In this document: positions 7,917-16,118 of the stretch, piece by piece
Layout: each line of letters begins with the position of its first letter
Position numbering within the stretch: the first letter of the stretch is position 1
Origin: Verrucomicrobiales bacterium
Lineage (GTDB): Bacteria; Verrucomicrobiota; Verrucomicrobiia; Verrucomicrobiales; Akkermansiaceae
Direction: 5' to 3'
Length of the DNA: 20,517 bases
NCBI GenBank assembly: GCA_002729295.1
Contig: PBTU01000021.1
Location: forward strand, 1-20,517
Notes under the pieces: model-generated
Seen by the model: the letters and a program-made list of their open reading frames with translations, nothing else
What the model was told of the DNA's origin: nothing
Database searches by the model: none
Program-made: the position numbers and the translations under genes

Positions 7917-9350
7917 CTAGCGCTTATTCTTTGGGAATTTGGGGCTACCACCACCGTAGGGCTGGGCATCAAAGTCGAAGGCTGGACCACCGTTCCTGGG
8001 GTCCCGGGACTTGGAGAGTTCCGTGGCGAGGAGGGCCTGGTATTTCTTGAGAAGCTCGGGTTTTTTGGCCGCAATGTTGTTGAGCTGATCGGGATCGGTT
8101 TTGAGATTGAACAATTCGTCGGCCGGACGCTTGGCGAAGGAAAGATCGTAGAAGCGTTGATATTCGGGAGAGTCGTCCTTTTTGTCGATGAGGTAGGATT
8201 TGGTCGGCCCGTTGTCGGTATCGCCATACCAGGCGTCTTTGATCGCGGCCCTCTGCCAGTTGGGAGTTCCGTTGGGCCAGCGGCCGGTTGCGTAGTTGCG
8301 GATATAGAGATACTGATGGTCGCGATAGGCGCGAGAGGGATAGCCGCCCATGTCGGGGGCCTCCTGACTCGGGACGTGGCGTTCTTTTCCGGTGAGAATG
8401 AAGGGGCGGAGTTCCATGTCGCCTCCTCCGGTGAGCGCTGGGAGGAGGTTTTTGCCGGTCATGTCTTTTGGTACGGGCACTCCGGCAGCGGCGAGAAAGG
8501 TGGGAGCGAGGTCGGTAAGGGAGGCGAAGTTTTGGAAGACCTTTCCGGGTTTAATTTTTCCGCCCCAGCGGATGGCGAGAGGAACGCGCGTGCCACTGTC
8601 GTAGAGGTTCGACTTGCAGCGTGGAAAGGGCATGCCGTGATCGCCGGTGATGACGATGATGGTGTTGTCGAGTTCACCAATCTTTTCGAGTTGGGCGATG
8701 GCCTTTGCGACATCTGAATCGAAGCGCTGCACTTCGAAATAGTAATCCGCAACATCGCTACGGATTTCCTCGTCATTGGGGAAGTGTGGGAAGACCTTGA
8801 CCTTTGAGATGTCCATGCCGGACTGTTTTCCAGATCCTTTTTTGTAGCCGCGATGCGGGTCGCTGGCACCGAGCCAGAAGCAGAAGGGTGTGTCTTTGTT
8901 GGGTCGCTCGGCGAGGAAAGCCGGGAAGCCTTTTTTGTAAACCTCTCCCGCGGGGTGGTCTTCGAGGAATTTCCCCTTCAGTTTTCCAGGGCCGAATGAC
9001 TTGCGCCATGAACCGGTGTGATAACCGGATTTTTTGAGAAGACGGGCGTAGGTTTCCACCGATTGTGGAAGGGTCCCGTAGAGATTGGCCCCGGCTCCGA
9101 GTCGCCAGTGCCATTGTCCTGTCATCAGAGAATTTCGGCAGGGAGTGCAGGAAGGTGAGGAAACGTAGGCGTTCTGGAAGAGGGCTCCTTCCCTGGCGAC
9201 GCGATCAAAGCTCGGCGTCTGCACCACGGTGTCGTTCGCATAGATTGAGGCATGCGGCCACCCCCAGTCGTCGGCGATGCAGAATAGGATGTTAGGCCGC
9301 TTGTCAGCGTGGCAGGTGAGGGTGAGGAGAAGGAAGGTGAAAAGTTTCAT
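7917..9350 (-). CDS. Secreted formylglycine-dependent sulfatase
   Basis: This is a 477-residue exported sulfatase. A signal peptide occupies about 1-15. The mature part opens with KRPNILFCIADDWGW (17-31), whose Asp pair contributes metal ligands. The formylglycine signature is SCTPCRNSLMTG: C68-x-P-x-R72, a Cys-type site to be oxidised by formylglycine-generating enzyme (not in the window). GDHGMPFPRCKSNLYDSGTR supplies further active-site residues. The layout resembles N-sulfoglucosamine sulfohydrolase-like sulfatases of polysaccharide-degrading Verrucomicrobiota and Planctomycetota. The substrate is probably a sulfated glycan but cannot be assigned. It lies 31 bases downstream of the PAP2-like gene on the same strand and may be co-transcribed. 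No Shine-Dalgarno precedes the ATG. Confidence 0.93.
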   Translation of the reverse strand: MKLFTFLLLTLTCHADKRPNILFCIADDWGWPHASIYANDTVVQTPSFDRVAREGALFQNAYVSSPSCTPCRNSLMTGQWHWRLGAGANLYGTLPQSVETYARLLKKSGYHTGSWRKSFGPGKLKGKFLEDHPAGEVYKKGFPAFLAERPNKDTPFCFWLGASDPHRGYKKGSGKQSGMDISKVKVFPHFPNDEEIRSDVADYYFEVQRFDSDVAKAIAQLEKIGELDNTIIVITGDHGMPFPRCKSNLYDSGTRVPLAIRWGGKIKPGKVFQNFASLTDLAPTFLAAAGVPVPKDMTGKNLLPALTGGGDMELRPFILTGKERHVPSQEAPDMGGYPSRAYRDHQYLYIRNYATGRWPNGTPNWQRAAIKDAWYGDTDNGPTKSYLIDKKDDSPEYQRFYDLSFAKRPADELFNLKTDPDQLNNIAAKKPELLKKYQALLATELSKSRDPRNGGPAFDFDAQPYGGGSPKFPKNKR

Positions 9351-9381
9351 GTCGGATCGACTTTCTACGTGCTCTGGAGTG

Positions 9382-9972
9382 CTATCCTTGCGCCGCTTTC
9401 TCGAAGAGTCTTCGCGTGAGGACTACCGCGAAGAGGGAAATAAGGGTGCCGTATATGACATCGATGGGCCGATGTTGCCAGGTGACAACGATAGAAATAA
9501 TTCCCAAGGATAATAGGGGAAGGAGCCAGAAGAACCACCGGGAGTTTTGTCGGAGGAGAATGCAAAACACGGAGATCGGGGTGATGACGTGGCCGCAGGG
9601 GACGATGCAGACCGGATTGTCGACGGAGACCATTTCGCGGTAGACATGACTTTGCCAGTTCCCGGGGATCGGAGGCCGGATCATTTCGGTGGGATAGAAA
9701 TACCAGATGCCTCCAACGACGAGGAAGGCGATGGTGATCGAGACGAGGTATTGATAAAAGTCACGTTGCTCTCTGATGAACAGAGAGAGGCAACCCGGGA
9801 CGACAAGCATTCCCAGATAGGGAATTGCAAGAAGAGGCCAGAAAGGAATCCATTCTGGCATCGTGACCGGATCGTGGACCAAGTTCTCACGATGATTGAT
9901 CATGAGGTAGACCGCCATCAGAGCACCACCGACCGCAGTCAGGAGAATGGTGCGATAGATAATCTGAATCAT
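9382..9972 (-). CDS. PAP2-superfamily membrane phosphatase
   Basis: This 196-residue integral membrane protein has about five or six hydrophobic segments. The two C-terminal PAP2 boxes are visible: VPCGHVITP at 124-132 (H128, corresponding to PSGH) and SIVVTWQHRPIDVIYG at 160-175 (H167 nucleophile, D171), which fits SxxxxxxHxxxD. The first Ser of PSGH is Cys here, and the Lys/Arg box before it is not clear beyond IRPPIPGN. Relatives dephosphorylate lipid phosphates such as phosphatidic acid or undecaprenyl diphosphate, or make phosphosphingolipids. The closeness of selD (39 bases upstream) and the sulfatase (31 bases downstream) may reflect co-transcription rather than shared function. Confidence 0.72.
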   Translation of the reverse strand: MIQIIYRTILLTAVGGALMAVYLMINHRENLVHDPVTMPEWIPFWPLLAIPYLGMLVVPGCLSLFIREQRDFYQYLVSITIAFLVVGGIWYFYPTEMIRPPIPGNWQSHVYREMVSVDNPVCIVPCGHVITPISVFCILLRQNSRWFFWLLPLLSLGIISIVVTWQHRPIDVIYGTLISLFAVVLTRRLFEKAAQG

Positions 9973-10011
9973 AAATTACCGGCAGCGCTCATGAGTATAG
10001 CGAGGATCGAT

Positions 10012-11064
10012 TTACGACACCACGACCGCTTTTTCATCTTGGCTGGTCAGGACACCTATCTCTGCCACAATGTTGGCTCCGTTGGCGAAGAGGATTTCCT
10101 GGGCGTCTTGGAGGTCGTCTGGTTTGACGGCGAGGAGTAGGCCGCCAGAAGTTTGGGCATCGGCGAGGAGGATTTGTGTTTCTTCCGAAACGTTGTCGGC
10201 GAAGGTGGTGAACTCCTTGGCGAGTTCGAGGTTCTTGCGGCTTCCACCGGGGACGTGGCCTCCCGTGATGAATTCCATGACAGCGGGATCTATGGCTGGA
10301 ACAGCCGAAGAATCAATGCGAGCAGTCACGCCGGATTCGCGGCAAAGGTGGCTAAGGTGTCCGAGAAGCCCAAAGCCGGTCACGTCAGTGCCGGCGCGCG
10401 TCATGCCCACGGTGGCGAGGGCGGAACCGGGGGTGTTGAGTTCGGCCATTTGCTTGGAGACTTTTTCTTCCAGCTCTGCTGAGGCGAGACCTTTACGAAT
10501 CGCGGTGGAAATGATCCCGGTGCCGAGTGGTTTGGTGAGGAGGAGGTGATCGCCGGGCTTGCCGCCGGTGTTGGCGATGGTGCGGTGCGGGTTGACCAAG
10601 CCGGTCACGGAAAGTCCATAGAGCGGTTGGGGATTGAGCACAGTGTGGCCACCGGCGAGGGCGCATTTAGCTTCGGCCACCTTGTCGGCTCCCCCGAGGA
10701 GGATTTGGTTGATGACGTCGAGTGAGAGTTCATCGGTGGGGACGGCCACGATGTTCATCGCGGTGATCGGCCTGCCTCCCATGGCATAGACGTCGGAAAG
10801 GGAGTTGGCGGCCGCGATTTGCCCGAAGAGGTAGGGGTCATCGACGACCGGCGTAAAGAAATCGAGGGTTTGCACAATCGCGACCTCTTCCGAAATTTTA
10901 TAAACGGCGGCGTCGTCCGAGCTGGCGGAACCGATAAGGAGATTGGGGTCGGAGATATTGGTGATGCCACGCAGAACCTGCGTGAGTTCGGCTTGGCCGA
11001 GCTTGGAGGCTCATCCTCCGCAGGAGGATAATTCTGTCAGGCGTTTGATGTCTTCGCGACTCAT
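10012..11064 (-). CDS. selD: Selenide, water dikinase SelD, selenoprotein with in-frame TGA
   Basis: SelD makes selenophosphate from selenide and ATP, the selenium donor for selenocysteine tRNA and selenouridine. The full frame from ATG 11064 is 350 residues, normal for the family, but contains TGA at complement 11013-11011, codon 18. The surrounding peptide is SSCGG-TGA-ASKLGQAEL. The TGA sits exactly where SelD has its catalytic Cys or Sec, three residues before the essential Lys (K21), as in the C17-x-x-K20 arrangement of E. coli. The sequence continues in frame with a standard SelD body (FFTPVVDDPYLFGQIAAANS, DVYAMGGRPITA, GGHTVLNPQPLYG, DVTGFGLLGHL). The TGA is therefore read as selenocysteine. 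Ordinary ORF calling yields a truncated gene starting at 10875. selA, selB and selC must lie outside the window. No strong Shine-Dalgarno precedes the ATG. Confidence 0.93.
10968..11003 (-). promoter_or_regulatory. Candidate bacterial SECIS element of selD
   Basis: Two hairpins follow the Sec codon in the mRNA. The first (complement 11003-10985) pairs AGCUCGGC with GCCGAACU around CAA, with one C-A mismatch. The second (complement 10984-10968) is a perfect 7-bp stem CACGCAG/CUGCGUG with loop GUU. The second loop starts 34 bases after the UGA and begins with G, which fits the usual bacterial SECIS (G in the apical loop, about 16-37 bases downstream). The second hairpin is the better candidate. 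This is fold inference by eye only. Confidence 0.5.
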
Positions 11065-11091
11065 GGGGGCAGAATAGACCACCTTTGGGAT

Positions 11092-11120
11092 TTGAGAACC
11101 CCAGAAGGTGAAAATGTCAA
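11092..11120 (-). promoter_or_regulatory. Candidate selD promoter
   Basis: A perfect -35 TTGACA (complement 11115-11120) preceded by an A/T-rich stretch is followed after 17 bases by a poor -10, TCTCAA (complement 11092-11097). The predicted leader to the ATG at 11064 is about 20 bases. The -35 is convincing, the -10 is not. Confidence 0.35.
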
Positions 11121-11149
11121 AGAATGTTTTTTTGATTTTTCTGATGTTT

Positions 11150-11176
11150 TTCGAATCGATTTGAAACGGACCGTTT
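11150..11176. repeat. Two adjacent palindromes between selD and the lipoprotein relic
   Basis: An imperfect 16-bp palindrome (11150-11165, perfect AATCGATT core) abuts a perfect 6+1+6 palindrome, AAACGG-A-CCGTTT (11164-11176). They lie in the divergent spacer upstream of selD and could be operator-like sites. No regulator is identified. Confidence 0.35.
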
Positions 11177-11200
11177 AAGCAGCGGGGACAAGACAATATT

Positions 11201-11487
11201 ATGAAAATAATCCTATAATTCTGTCTCCTTGCCATGATCTCTCTGGGGCGCGTTTCCTGTGACGATAGCCATGTCAGGCTTGCGGGTGAGGCTCTCGACC
11301 ACATGGATGAGTCCATCTAAGAGAAGATGAAGGAGCACATCGAAGATGTTACCGAGAAGGTGCGGAGCATCATGGGTAAATTGACGACCTCGGCAAAATC
11401 ACTCCAGAGCTCATGGAGGCACTGAGTGAGGTCATGCCCGGCAGCCCGTCATCGGGCATCAAAAGTAAGGCTTTCGACGAGATTTGA
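11201..11487 (+). pseudogene. Decayed small lipoprotein gene
   Basis: Three open segments in consistent order spell out a broken lipoprotein. From ATG 11201 the frame reads MKIIL, a TAA at 11216-11218, then FCLLAMISLGRVSCDDSH, which is a lipoprotein signal peptide with its Cys. It continues with an acidic helical stretch, a second TAA at 11318-11320, and EKMKEHIEDVTEKVRSIMG. Shortly afterwards the coding potential moves to another frame, reading IDDLGKITPELMEALSEVMP and ending at TGA 11485-11487. Two stops plus a frameshift in under 100 codons indicate a pseudogene. The intact ancestor would be a roughly 90-residue lipoprotein with a charged helical domain, of a kind common in Verrucomicrobiota with no known function. 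Confidence 0.7.
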
Positions 11488-11552
11488 TTAGATTGCTCTC
11501 CGAGGAATGGGGGTTGAGTGCGGGCGGGAATTAGGATTCACTCATATCCCAC

Positions 11553-12299
11553 ATGAAACAAGCTGTCTCCCCAGGCCAATTATCGGTCGTTGTGCCGATG
11601 TATAATGAGGCGGGGACGCTAAGTGAGGTGCTCGAAAAGATCCTCGCGCAGGAGATGGTGGGTGAGGTGGTTTTGGTGGACGATGGGTCGTCGGACGAGA
11701 CCGCGGCCATTGCGCGTGGCTGGGAAGGAAAGGAAGAGCGGGTAAGCTTTATTCAGCACACCCATAATCAGGGGAAGGGAGCGGCTTTGCGGACGGGTTT
11801 CGCCGGAGCGACCAAGCCCTATGTCATCGTGCAAGATGCCGATCTGGAATATGATCCGGTGGATTTTCAAAAAGTGATTGCGCCCATCGCGAATGATGAG
11901 GCCGATGTTGTTTATGGATCCCGGTATTTGAAAAAGGACACCCGGACGGTCTTGCGATTCTGGCATACCATGGGAAATCGTTTTTTGACGCTGTTCTCCA
12001 ACATGATGAGCGATTTGCACGTCACGGACATGGAGACTTGCTACAAAGGATTTCGGCGTGAAGTGATTCAGGCCATACCGATTAAGGAAAACCGTTTTGG
12101 TTTCGAGCCCGAGGTTACCGCGAAGCTGGCCAAGATGAAACTCCGTGTGATGGAAACTTCGGTGGCGTATTATCCGCGGAGTTACGACGAGGGGAAAAAG
12201 ATCGGGATGCGTGATGGCTTTCGCGCGATCTGGTGCATCTTTCGTTACAATGTTCTGGATCGGGACGTGGCCGAATGGAAGTTCGCTGACGATGAGTGA
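11553..12299 (+). CDS. GT2 family glycosyltransferase, polyprenyl-phosphate hexose synthase type
   Basis: This soluble GT-A glycosyltransferase of 248 residues has the size and motifs of DPM1-type enzymes: SVVVPMYNEAGTL at 11-23, LVDDGSSDET at 41-50, NQGKGAALRTGF at 72-83, the metal-binding QDADLEYDP at 94-102 (D95, D97) and VVYGSRYL. There is no C-terminal membrane domain. Such enzymes load a sugar from a nucleotide donor onto dolichyl or polyprenyl phosphate. The next gene, a GT-C type membrane glycosyltransferase, overlaps it by 8 bases and would be the natural user of that lipid-linked sugar. Which sugar is transferred cannot be told. Confidence 0.92.
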   Translation: MKQAVSPGQLSVVVPMYNEAGTLSEVLEKILAQEMVGEVVLVDDGSSDETAAIARGWEGKEERVSFIQHTHNQGKGAALRTGFAGATKPYVIVQDADLEYDPVDFQKVIAPIANDEADVVYGSRYLKKDTRTVLRFWHTMGNRFLTLFSNMMSDLHVTDMETCYKGFRREVIQAIPIKENRFGFEPEVTAKLAKMKLRVMETSVAYYPRSYDEGKKIGMRDGFRAIWCIFRYNVLDRDVAEWKFADDE

Positions 12300-13752
12300 T
12301 CGCACAAAGGGAGGATTGGGCCAGTGGTTTTGGGTCTGCTGGGGCGTGGCCATGGCGTGGAGTCTTTATCGGGCTCTCTTTAACGAAGCGTGGATTCTTG
12401 ATGACGAGATCGCCCATTACATGATCTCGAAAGATGTCTGGAGTGATCCGCGTGAGCTTTGGCATCCTTGGAGCCGACCGGGGCGGAACATTCTGCAATT
12501 CATCCCGGCTTACTTTGGTCTCACGGCGGCGCGGCTTTGGACACTGGCCTTGGCGGGCTTTGCGATGTGGCTGACGGGTCGCGAAGGAAAGCGCCTTGGC
12601 ATGGTTGGCTTGTCAATCCTGCCGCTCTTAATGGGATTCCAGTGGTGGTTTCCGGAGCTGAGCTATCCTGTGCTGACGCAGACTCCCTTCATGGTGGTGT
12701 GGATTTCCGGAGTTTTTCTCGCGATGCGTAAGAAAATGGCATGGGCCGCTTTGTGCTGGGGATACCTTCCTCTGGTACGGCATGAGGGAATCGCGTTGTC
12801 GGCTCTGTTTGGGCTTTGGATTATTTTTGCACCGGGTGGATTCGCGCGGCATTTGCTGAAGGGGAAATGGAATGAGGCCTTAAAGGTTTTTCCGAGAGCG
12901 GCGTGGTTGGGCTTTTGCACCTTCCTGCCCTTGATTGTGATGAACGTCGCGACCGGGTTGATGCGTGGTGAGTGGCCGTTGATGATGTTCTTTGAATCGA
13001 AGCCAACAGAGTATTATGGCTCGGGGCCGATTTGGTTGTACTTAAAGCACCTCGCAACCGGTGCGGGGATTCCGGTGGTTTTGTTGATGATTTTTGGAGC
13101 CTTTCAAAAGTGGCGTCACCTCGACTGGAGCCTCTGGTTGTGGGCGACCTACCCGGCGTATTTGATCATGCATAGCTTGATCTATTGGAAGGGGCTTTTT
13201 GCTTCGGGGGGATACTATCACTTCATCATGCCAATGGCTCCCTTTGTGGCTTTAGTGGCGCTTCGGGGGTTCAATGGGTTGTGGCAGAAGTATGGTATCA
13301 AGCCCGCTGCGGCTGCTCTGGCAATTGTGGTGGTGACCGGACTGATGATGCCCCAACAACAGTGGGGTGTTTCTGATAATCACATTCCGGGATTGCCCGT
13401 TCTCAATGCCAGCTTGAAACCAATTGCGCCGCCGATGAAGCAGAGTCGCTTTGGTCAGGGAGTGAAGGAGGCCAGCGAGTGGGTCATTGAAAATGCCGGT
13501 GAGACCGAGGTGCTCAATCATCACGCGGCGGCTTCGTTTTGGCTCTATGAGACCGAGGTGAAAAAGTTGGAAGCTTGGGGCGGATATACTCCCGAGTCAC
13601 TGGAGCTGTGCTCGGGGACCTTGCTGATTTGGGATGCTCACTACTCGGTGCAGGAAGCCTTCGGGTTTACTCCCGAGCGACTTCAAACAGCAGGCTGGGA
13701 AGTGGTCGAGACCTTCGCCTACAAATCGGTGAGGATTTACCGGAAGAAGTAA
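12292..13752 (+). CDS. GT-C (GT39/PMT-like) membrane glycosyltransferase
   Basis: This polytopic membrane protein of about 486 residues has roughly ten hydrophobic segments up to about residue 355 and then a soluble C-terminal domain of about 130 residues. After the first helix comes AWILDDEIAHYM (33-44). The D-D-E in the first periplasmic loop is the usual catalytic acidic motif of GT-C enzymes that use polyprenyl-phosphate sugars. The overlapping DPM-type GT2 gene supports this. The start is ATG 12292, overlapping the GT2 stop by 8 bases; an upstream ATG at 12211 lies inside GT2 and is rejected. The acceptor (protein, lipid or glycan) is unknown. The gene ends only 4 bases from the converging membrane sulfatase-like gene, with no terminator hairpin between. 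Confidence 0.8.
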   Translation: MSDRTKGGLGQWFWVCWGVAMAWSLYRALFNEAWILDDEIAHYMISKDVWSDPRELWHPWSRPGRNILQFIPAYFGLTAARLWTLALAGFAMWLTGREGKRLGMVGLSILPLLMGFQWWFPELSYPVLTQTPFMVVWISGVFLAMRKKMAWAALCWGYLPLVRHEGIALSALFGLWIIFAPGGFARHLLKGKWNEALKVFPRAAWLGFCTFLPLIVMNVATGLMRGEWPLMMFFESKPTEYYGSGPIWLYLKHLATGAGIPVVLLMIFGAFQKWRHLDWSLWLWATYPAYLIMHSLIYWKGLFASGGYYHFIMPMAPFVALVALRGFNGLWQKYGIKPAAAALAIVVVTGLMMPQQQWGVSDNHIPGLPVLNASLKPIAPPMKQSRFGQGVKEASEWVIENAGETEVLNHHAAASFWLYETEVKKLEAWGGYTPESLELCSGTLLIWDAHYSVQEAFGFTPERLQTAGWEVVETFAYKSVRIYRKK

Positions 13753-13756
13753 CTAT

Positions 13757-15907
13757 CTACTTTTTCTCAAACTTCGAGAAGTAGCGTTCGGCGGCGTCGG
13801 GGAAATGCTTCTTGAGTGCCTGGTCCCATTGTTCGGGATTCTCGAGATTGAGGGAGCCATCAGATCCGGTGATATCGTCAAGGGAAATGGTGTCGGGGAG
13901 TTGGGTGGCCCAGGGGTTCTCCCAGCGGAAGGTCGCGGTGTAATCGCCGCGATGCCAGGCCATTGCGATACCCATGATGCCGCAGTAGGAGGTGATGTTG
14001 ATTTGCGTAGCTTCCTCGTCGCGGGTTTTGAGAAGGGAATGTCCGGGGAGTGAGGAGAAGGTGGACTCGGGATAGCCGAGGTGGTCGAGGAGTGATGGAA
14101 GGACGTCGAGGTGTGAGGCGCTGATTTGGTCGGGAGCTTCGGTGCCTTTGGGCCACTTGATCATGAGAGGAACGGCAGTTTGCTCGGCCTCGACCGATGA
14201 ACAATGGAACCACGATCCGTTTTCTTGGAATTCTTCGCCGTGGTCGCCGGTGACAATGATGATGGCATCGGCATAGCGGCCCTCCTCTTTTAGGAAATCG
14301 ACGAAGCGAGAGATCTCGTGATCGGTCCAAGCGATGGCGTTGAAGTAACGACGACGGACGCGTTCAATATCCTCATGAGTCGGATAAGCGTGGAAGCCGC
14401 CCGATGGTTCGTAGTCGCTATACGGCGGGGTGAAGGAATCGTGCCATGAGTAATCGAAGTGCGGCGTGTCGTAGGCGAGAAGATGGAAGTTGCCGCTGGA
14501 AGGTGCGTCGCGAAGGGCCTCCATCGTTTCTTCAAGGTTCTGGCGCTCCCTTTCGGCGTAGGGGAGATTTTCGAAATTAGAGCCGTTTGGTGCGCTTTTG
14601 AGAACGCTCAATTCGTGGGGCGAGCCAAAGTTAGTCGAGCCCATTCCGAGGTAGGAAAGGTCGCAGATGGTGCGGGCCTCAAGATTGAAGTTGGACTTCT
14701 TGAGGATCTCGATGAAGGGAGAGGCGGGGAGGTCTTTTCCGTCGCGAATAGTCTCCATGGCGTCACCCCAGAAGGGCGGGAGTTGTCCATTGAAAACGGA
14801 GAACCAGGAGAGGTGGGTCGCGTTGGAACCGGCCCAGGTTTTGCCAAGTTGCTGACATTCTTGATCGCGAAATTTCGTTAGGAAAGGCGCGTGCGTCTCT
14901 GAGATGGCATCGGCACGGACGGATTCGAGCATGAAAAAGAAAATGTCCGGTTGCGAGGTGGCGTGGGTTGAGATGTCTGGTCGGACTGGTTGCCTCCAGG
15001 TCGCACGATAGGAAACGACTCCGGGCTCCGGTTTGATCGGAGTGAGATGAATCTCATAGGAATTGTGTTCCATCCGAAGAGCCTTGCGCGACTTCCACGC
15101 GAAGCCGGAGGCCTTTTCCACGGCGATGCCTCCCCAGGTCAGTCCGAGAGTGAGGACGATGAAGGCTGGTTTGAAGTTCAGACGAGGCGAGGTCTTTTTC
15201 GAGAGACGGAAGCTGGCGTAACAAAGTCCACAGAGAACGGCTCCGAAAATCAGGAGCGCAGCGATGACGACCGCCGGCGAGTGATGAATACCACCGGCAG
15301 CGAGTTGGCGGGCGATGTCGATGGGGCCGTCCTCGTCGATCTTATTAATGACGAAGCGCAGGGAGTTTTTCCAAAAGATGATGGCGAGGGCGTCGGATCC
15401 AAGAAAGCCCGGGATGAGGGCGGGGATGACCCAGGGGAGCATGCGAAGTTTGCGTGGTGCCGAGAGGCTGGCAATGCGCGCGCCGATCCAGATTAAGGAG
15501 AGTACGATGAGTGCGGTGAGGATGCGTCCGGCGGCAGCGGAGACAAATTCCCCGATACCGAGCGGGAGATTCATCAGGACGAGAATGTTGTGTATCGAAT
15601 AGATAGCGAGGCTGAGAACAAACCAGACCCAGTTGAAGGGATTGGGCGTTTTCCACCAGGAGCGCAGCGTGGAGATTGGATTGACGCGGTTGATGAGAAA
15701 CCACAACCAGCCACCCAAGGTCGCGCCGATGAGGACGTGCCGCATCGCGATGGCGAGATTGTCCGCAAAGCGTCCGGGATCGAGAATCCACGAGGCCCGC
15801 CACTCCGGTTTGACGAAGAGAAGGAGGTAGGGGAGGAGTGCGGCAAGGATTCCGCCTCCCCAGAAAAGGAAGTGACCGGGACGGTCTCTGACGTTGCTGG
15901 CTTCCAC
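13757..15907 (-). CDS. Membrane-anchored alkaline-phosphatase-superfamily enzyme (sulfatase/phosphoethanolamine-transferase-like)
   Basis: This 716-residue protein has an N-terminal membrane domain of about six or seven helices (up to about 260) and a C-terminal periplasmic catalytic domain, the architecture of LtaS, EptA and YejM. In the catalytic domain FFFMLESVRAD (323-333) gives an early metal ligand (E328). AGSNATHLSWFSVFNG (359-374) holds the likely nucleophile, T364 by analogy with the Thr of phosphoethanolamine/phosphoglycerol transferases, and TGDHGEEFQENG (553-564) gives D555 and H556. The C-x-P-x-R sulfatase signature is absent, so it is not a formylglycine sulfatase. It probably transfers or removes a phospholipid headgroup on envelope polymers or lipids. 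The start is GTG 15907, fixed by an in-frame TAG 15 bases upstream. Exact activity unknown. Confidence 0.85.
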   Translation of the reverse strand: MEASNVRDRPGHFLFWGGGILAALLPYLLLFVKPEWRASWILDPGRFADNLAIAMRHVLIGATLGGWLWFLINRVNPISTLRSWWKTPNPFNWVWFVLSLAIYSIHNILVLMNLPLGIGEFVSAAAGRILTALIVLSLIWIGARIASLSAPRKLRMLPWVIPALIPGFLGSDALAIIFWKNSLRFVINKIDEDGPIDIARQLAAGGIHHSPAVVIAALLIFGAVLCGLCYASFRLSKKTSPRLNFKPAFIVLTLGLTWGGIAVEKASGFAWKSRKALRMEHNSYEIHLTPIKPEPGVVSYRATWRQPVRPDISTHATSQPDIFFFMLESVRADAISETHAPFLTKFRDQECQQLGKTWAGSNATHLSWFSVFNGQLPPFWGDAMETIRDGKDLPASPFIEILKKSNFNLEARTICDLSYLGMGSTNFGSPHELSVLKSAPNGSNFENLPYAERERQNLEETMEALRDAPSSGNFHLLAYDTPHFDYSWHDSFTPPYSDYEPSGGFHAYPTHEDIERVRRRYFNAIAWTDHEISRFVDFLKEEGRYADAIIIVTGDHGEEFQENGSWFHCSSVEAEQTAVPLMIKWPKGTEAPDQISASHLDVLPSLLDHLGYPESTFSSLPGHSLLKTRDEEATQINITSYCGIMGIAMAWHRGDYTATFRWENPWATQLPDTISLDDITGSDGSLNLENPEQWDQALKKHFPDAAERYFSKFEKK

Positions 15908-15916
15908 GGGGTCGAA

Positions 15917-15945
15917 AAACTAGGGTTATTCCCCCGAAAATTCAA
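15917..15945 (-). promoter_or_regulatory. Candidate promoter of the membrane sulfatase-like gene
   Basis: TTGAAT (complement 15940-15945), a 17-base spacer and TAGTTT (complement 15917-15922) lie directly before the GTG start, so the leader would be only a few bases. Spacing is ideal; the -10 keeps the T-A---T positions. Confidence 0.4.
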
Positions 15946-16118
15946 CCTTTCCGGCTCGCGGAGTTTGTAATCCGTCGATGGCGGGCAGGAGCTTGAAGCG
16001 GCGGATGGTGGTATTTATTGATTGGATCGGTGTTGGTGAATTGAGGGCACGAGGATTCCGGACCCATGGCATGCTCGCAAGAAACGCCGGGGGCGATTTT
16101 GTTGAAGGAAAATGATCA

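Noticed and set aside
8600..8625. 'GGTTCGA' T-loop-like sequence checked as a tRNA (including tRNA-Sec)
   Set aside because: It lies inside the sulfatase gene and has no acceptor or anticodon stem around it; no tRNA found in the window.
8157..8717. 186-residue + strand open frame, Gly/Val-rich
   Set aside because: Antisense to the sulfatase gene.
9547..10140. 197-residue + strand open frame, very Asp/Arg-rich
   Set aside because: Antisense to the PAP2 gene and the end of selD; its composition is typical of a reverse-strand shadow.
11011..11316. Short - strand ORF ending in SSCGG at the TGA
   Set aside because: Only its last 17 residues are real: they are the N-terminus of SelD, read through the TGA. 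The part upstream of ATG 11064 is non-coding.
12211..12291. Upstream extension of the GT-C gene
   Set aside because: It lies wholly within the GT2 coding sequence and lacks membrane-protein character; ATG 12292 gives normal coupling.
11619..12353. 244-residue open frame on the - strand
   Set aside because: Antisense to the GT2 gene, which has complete family motifs.
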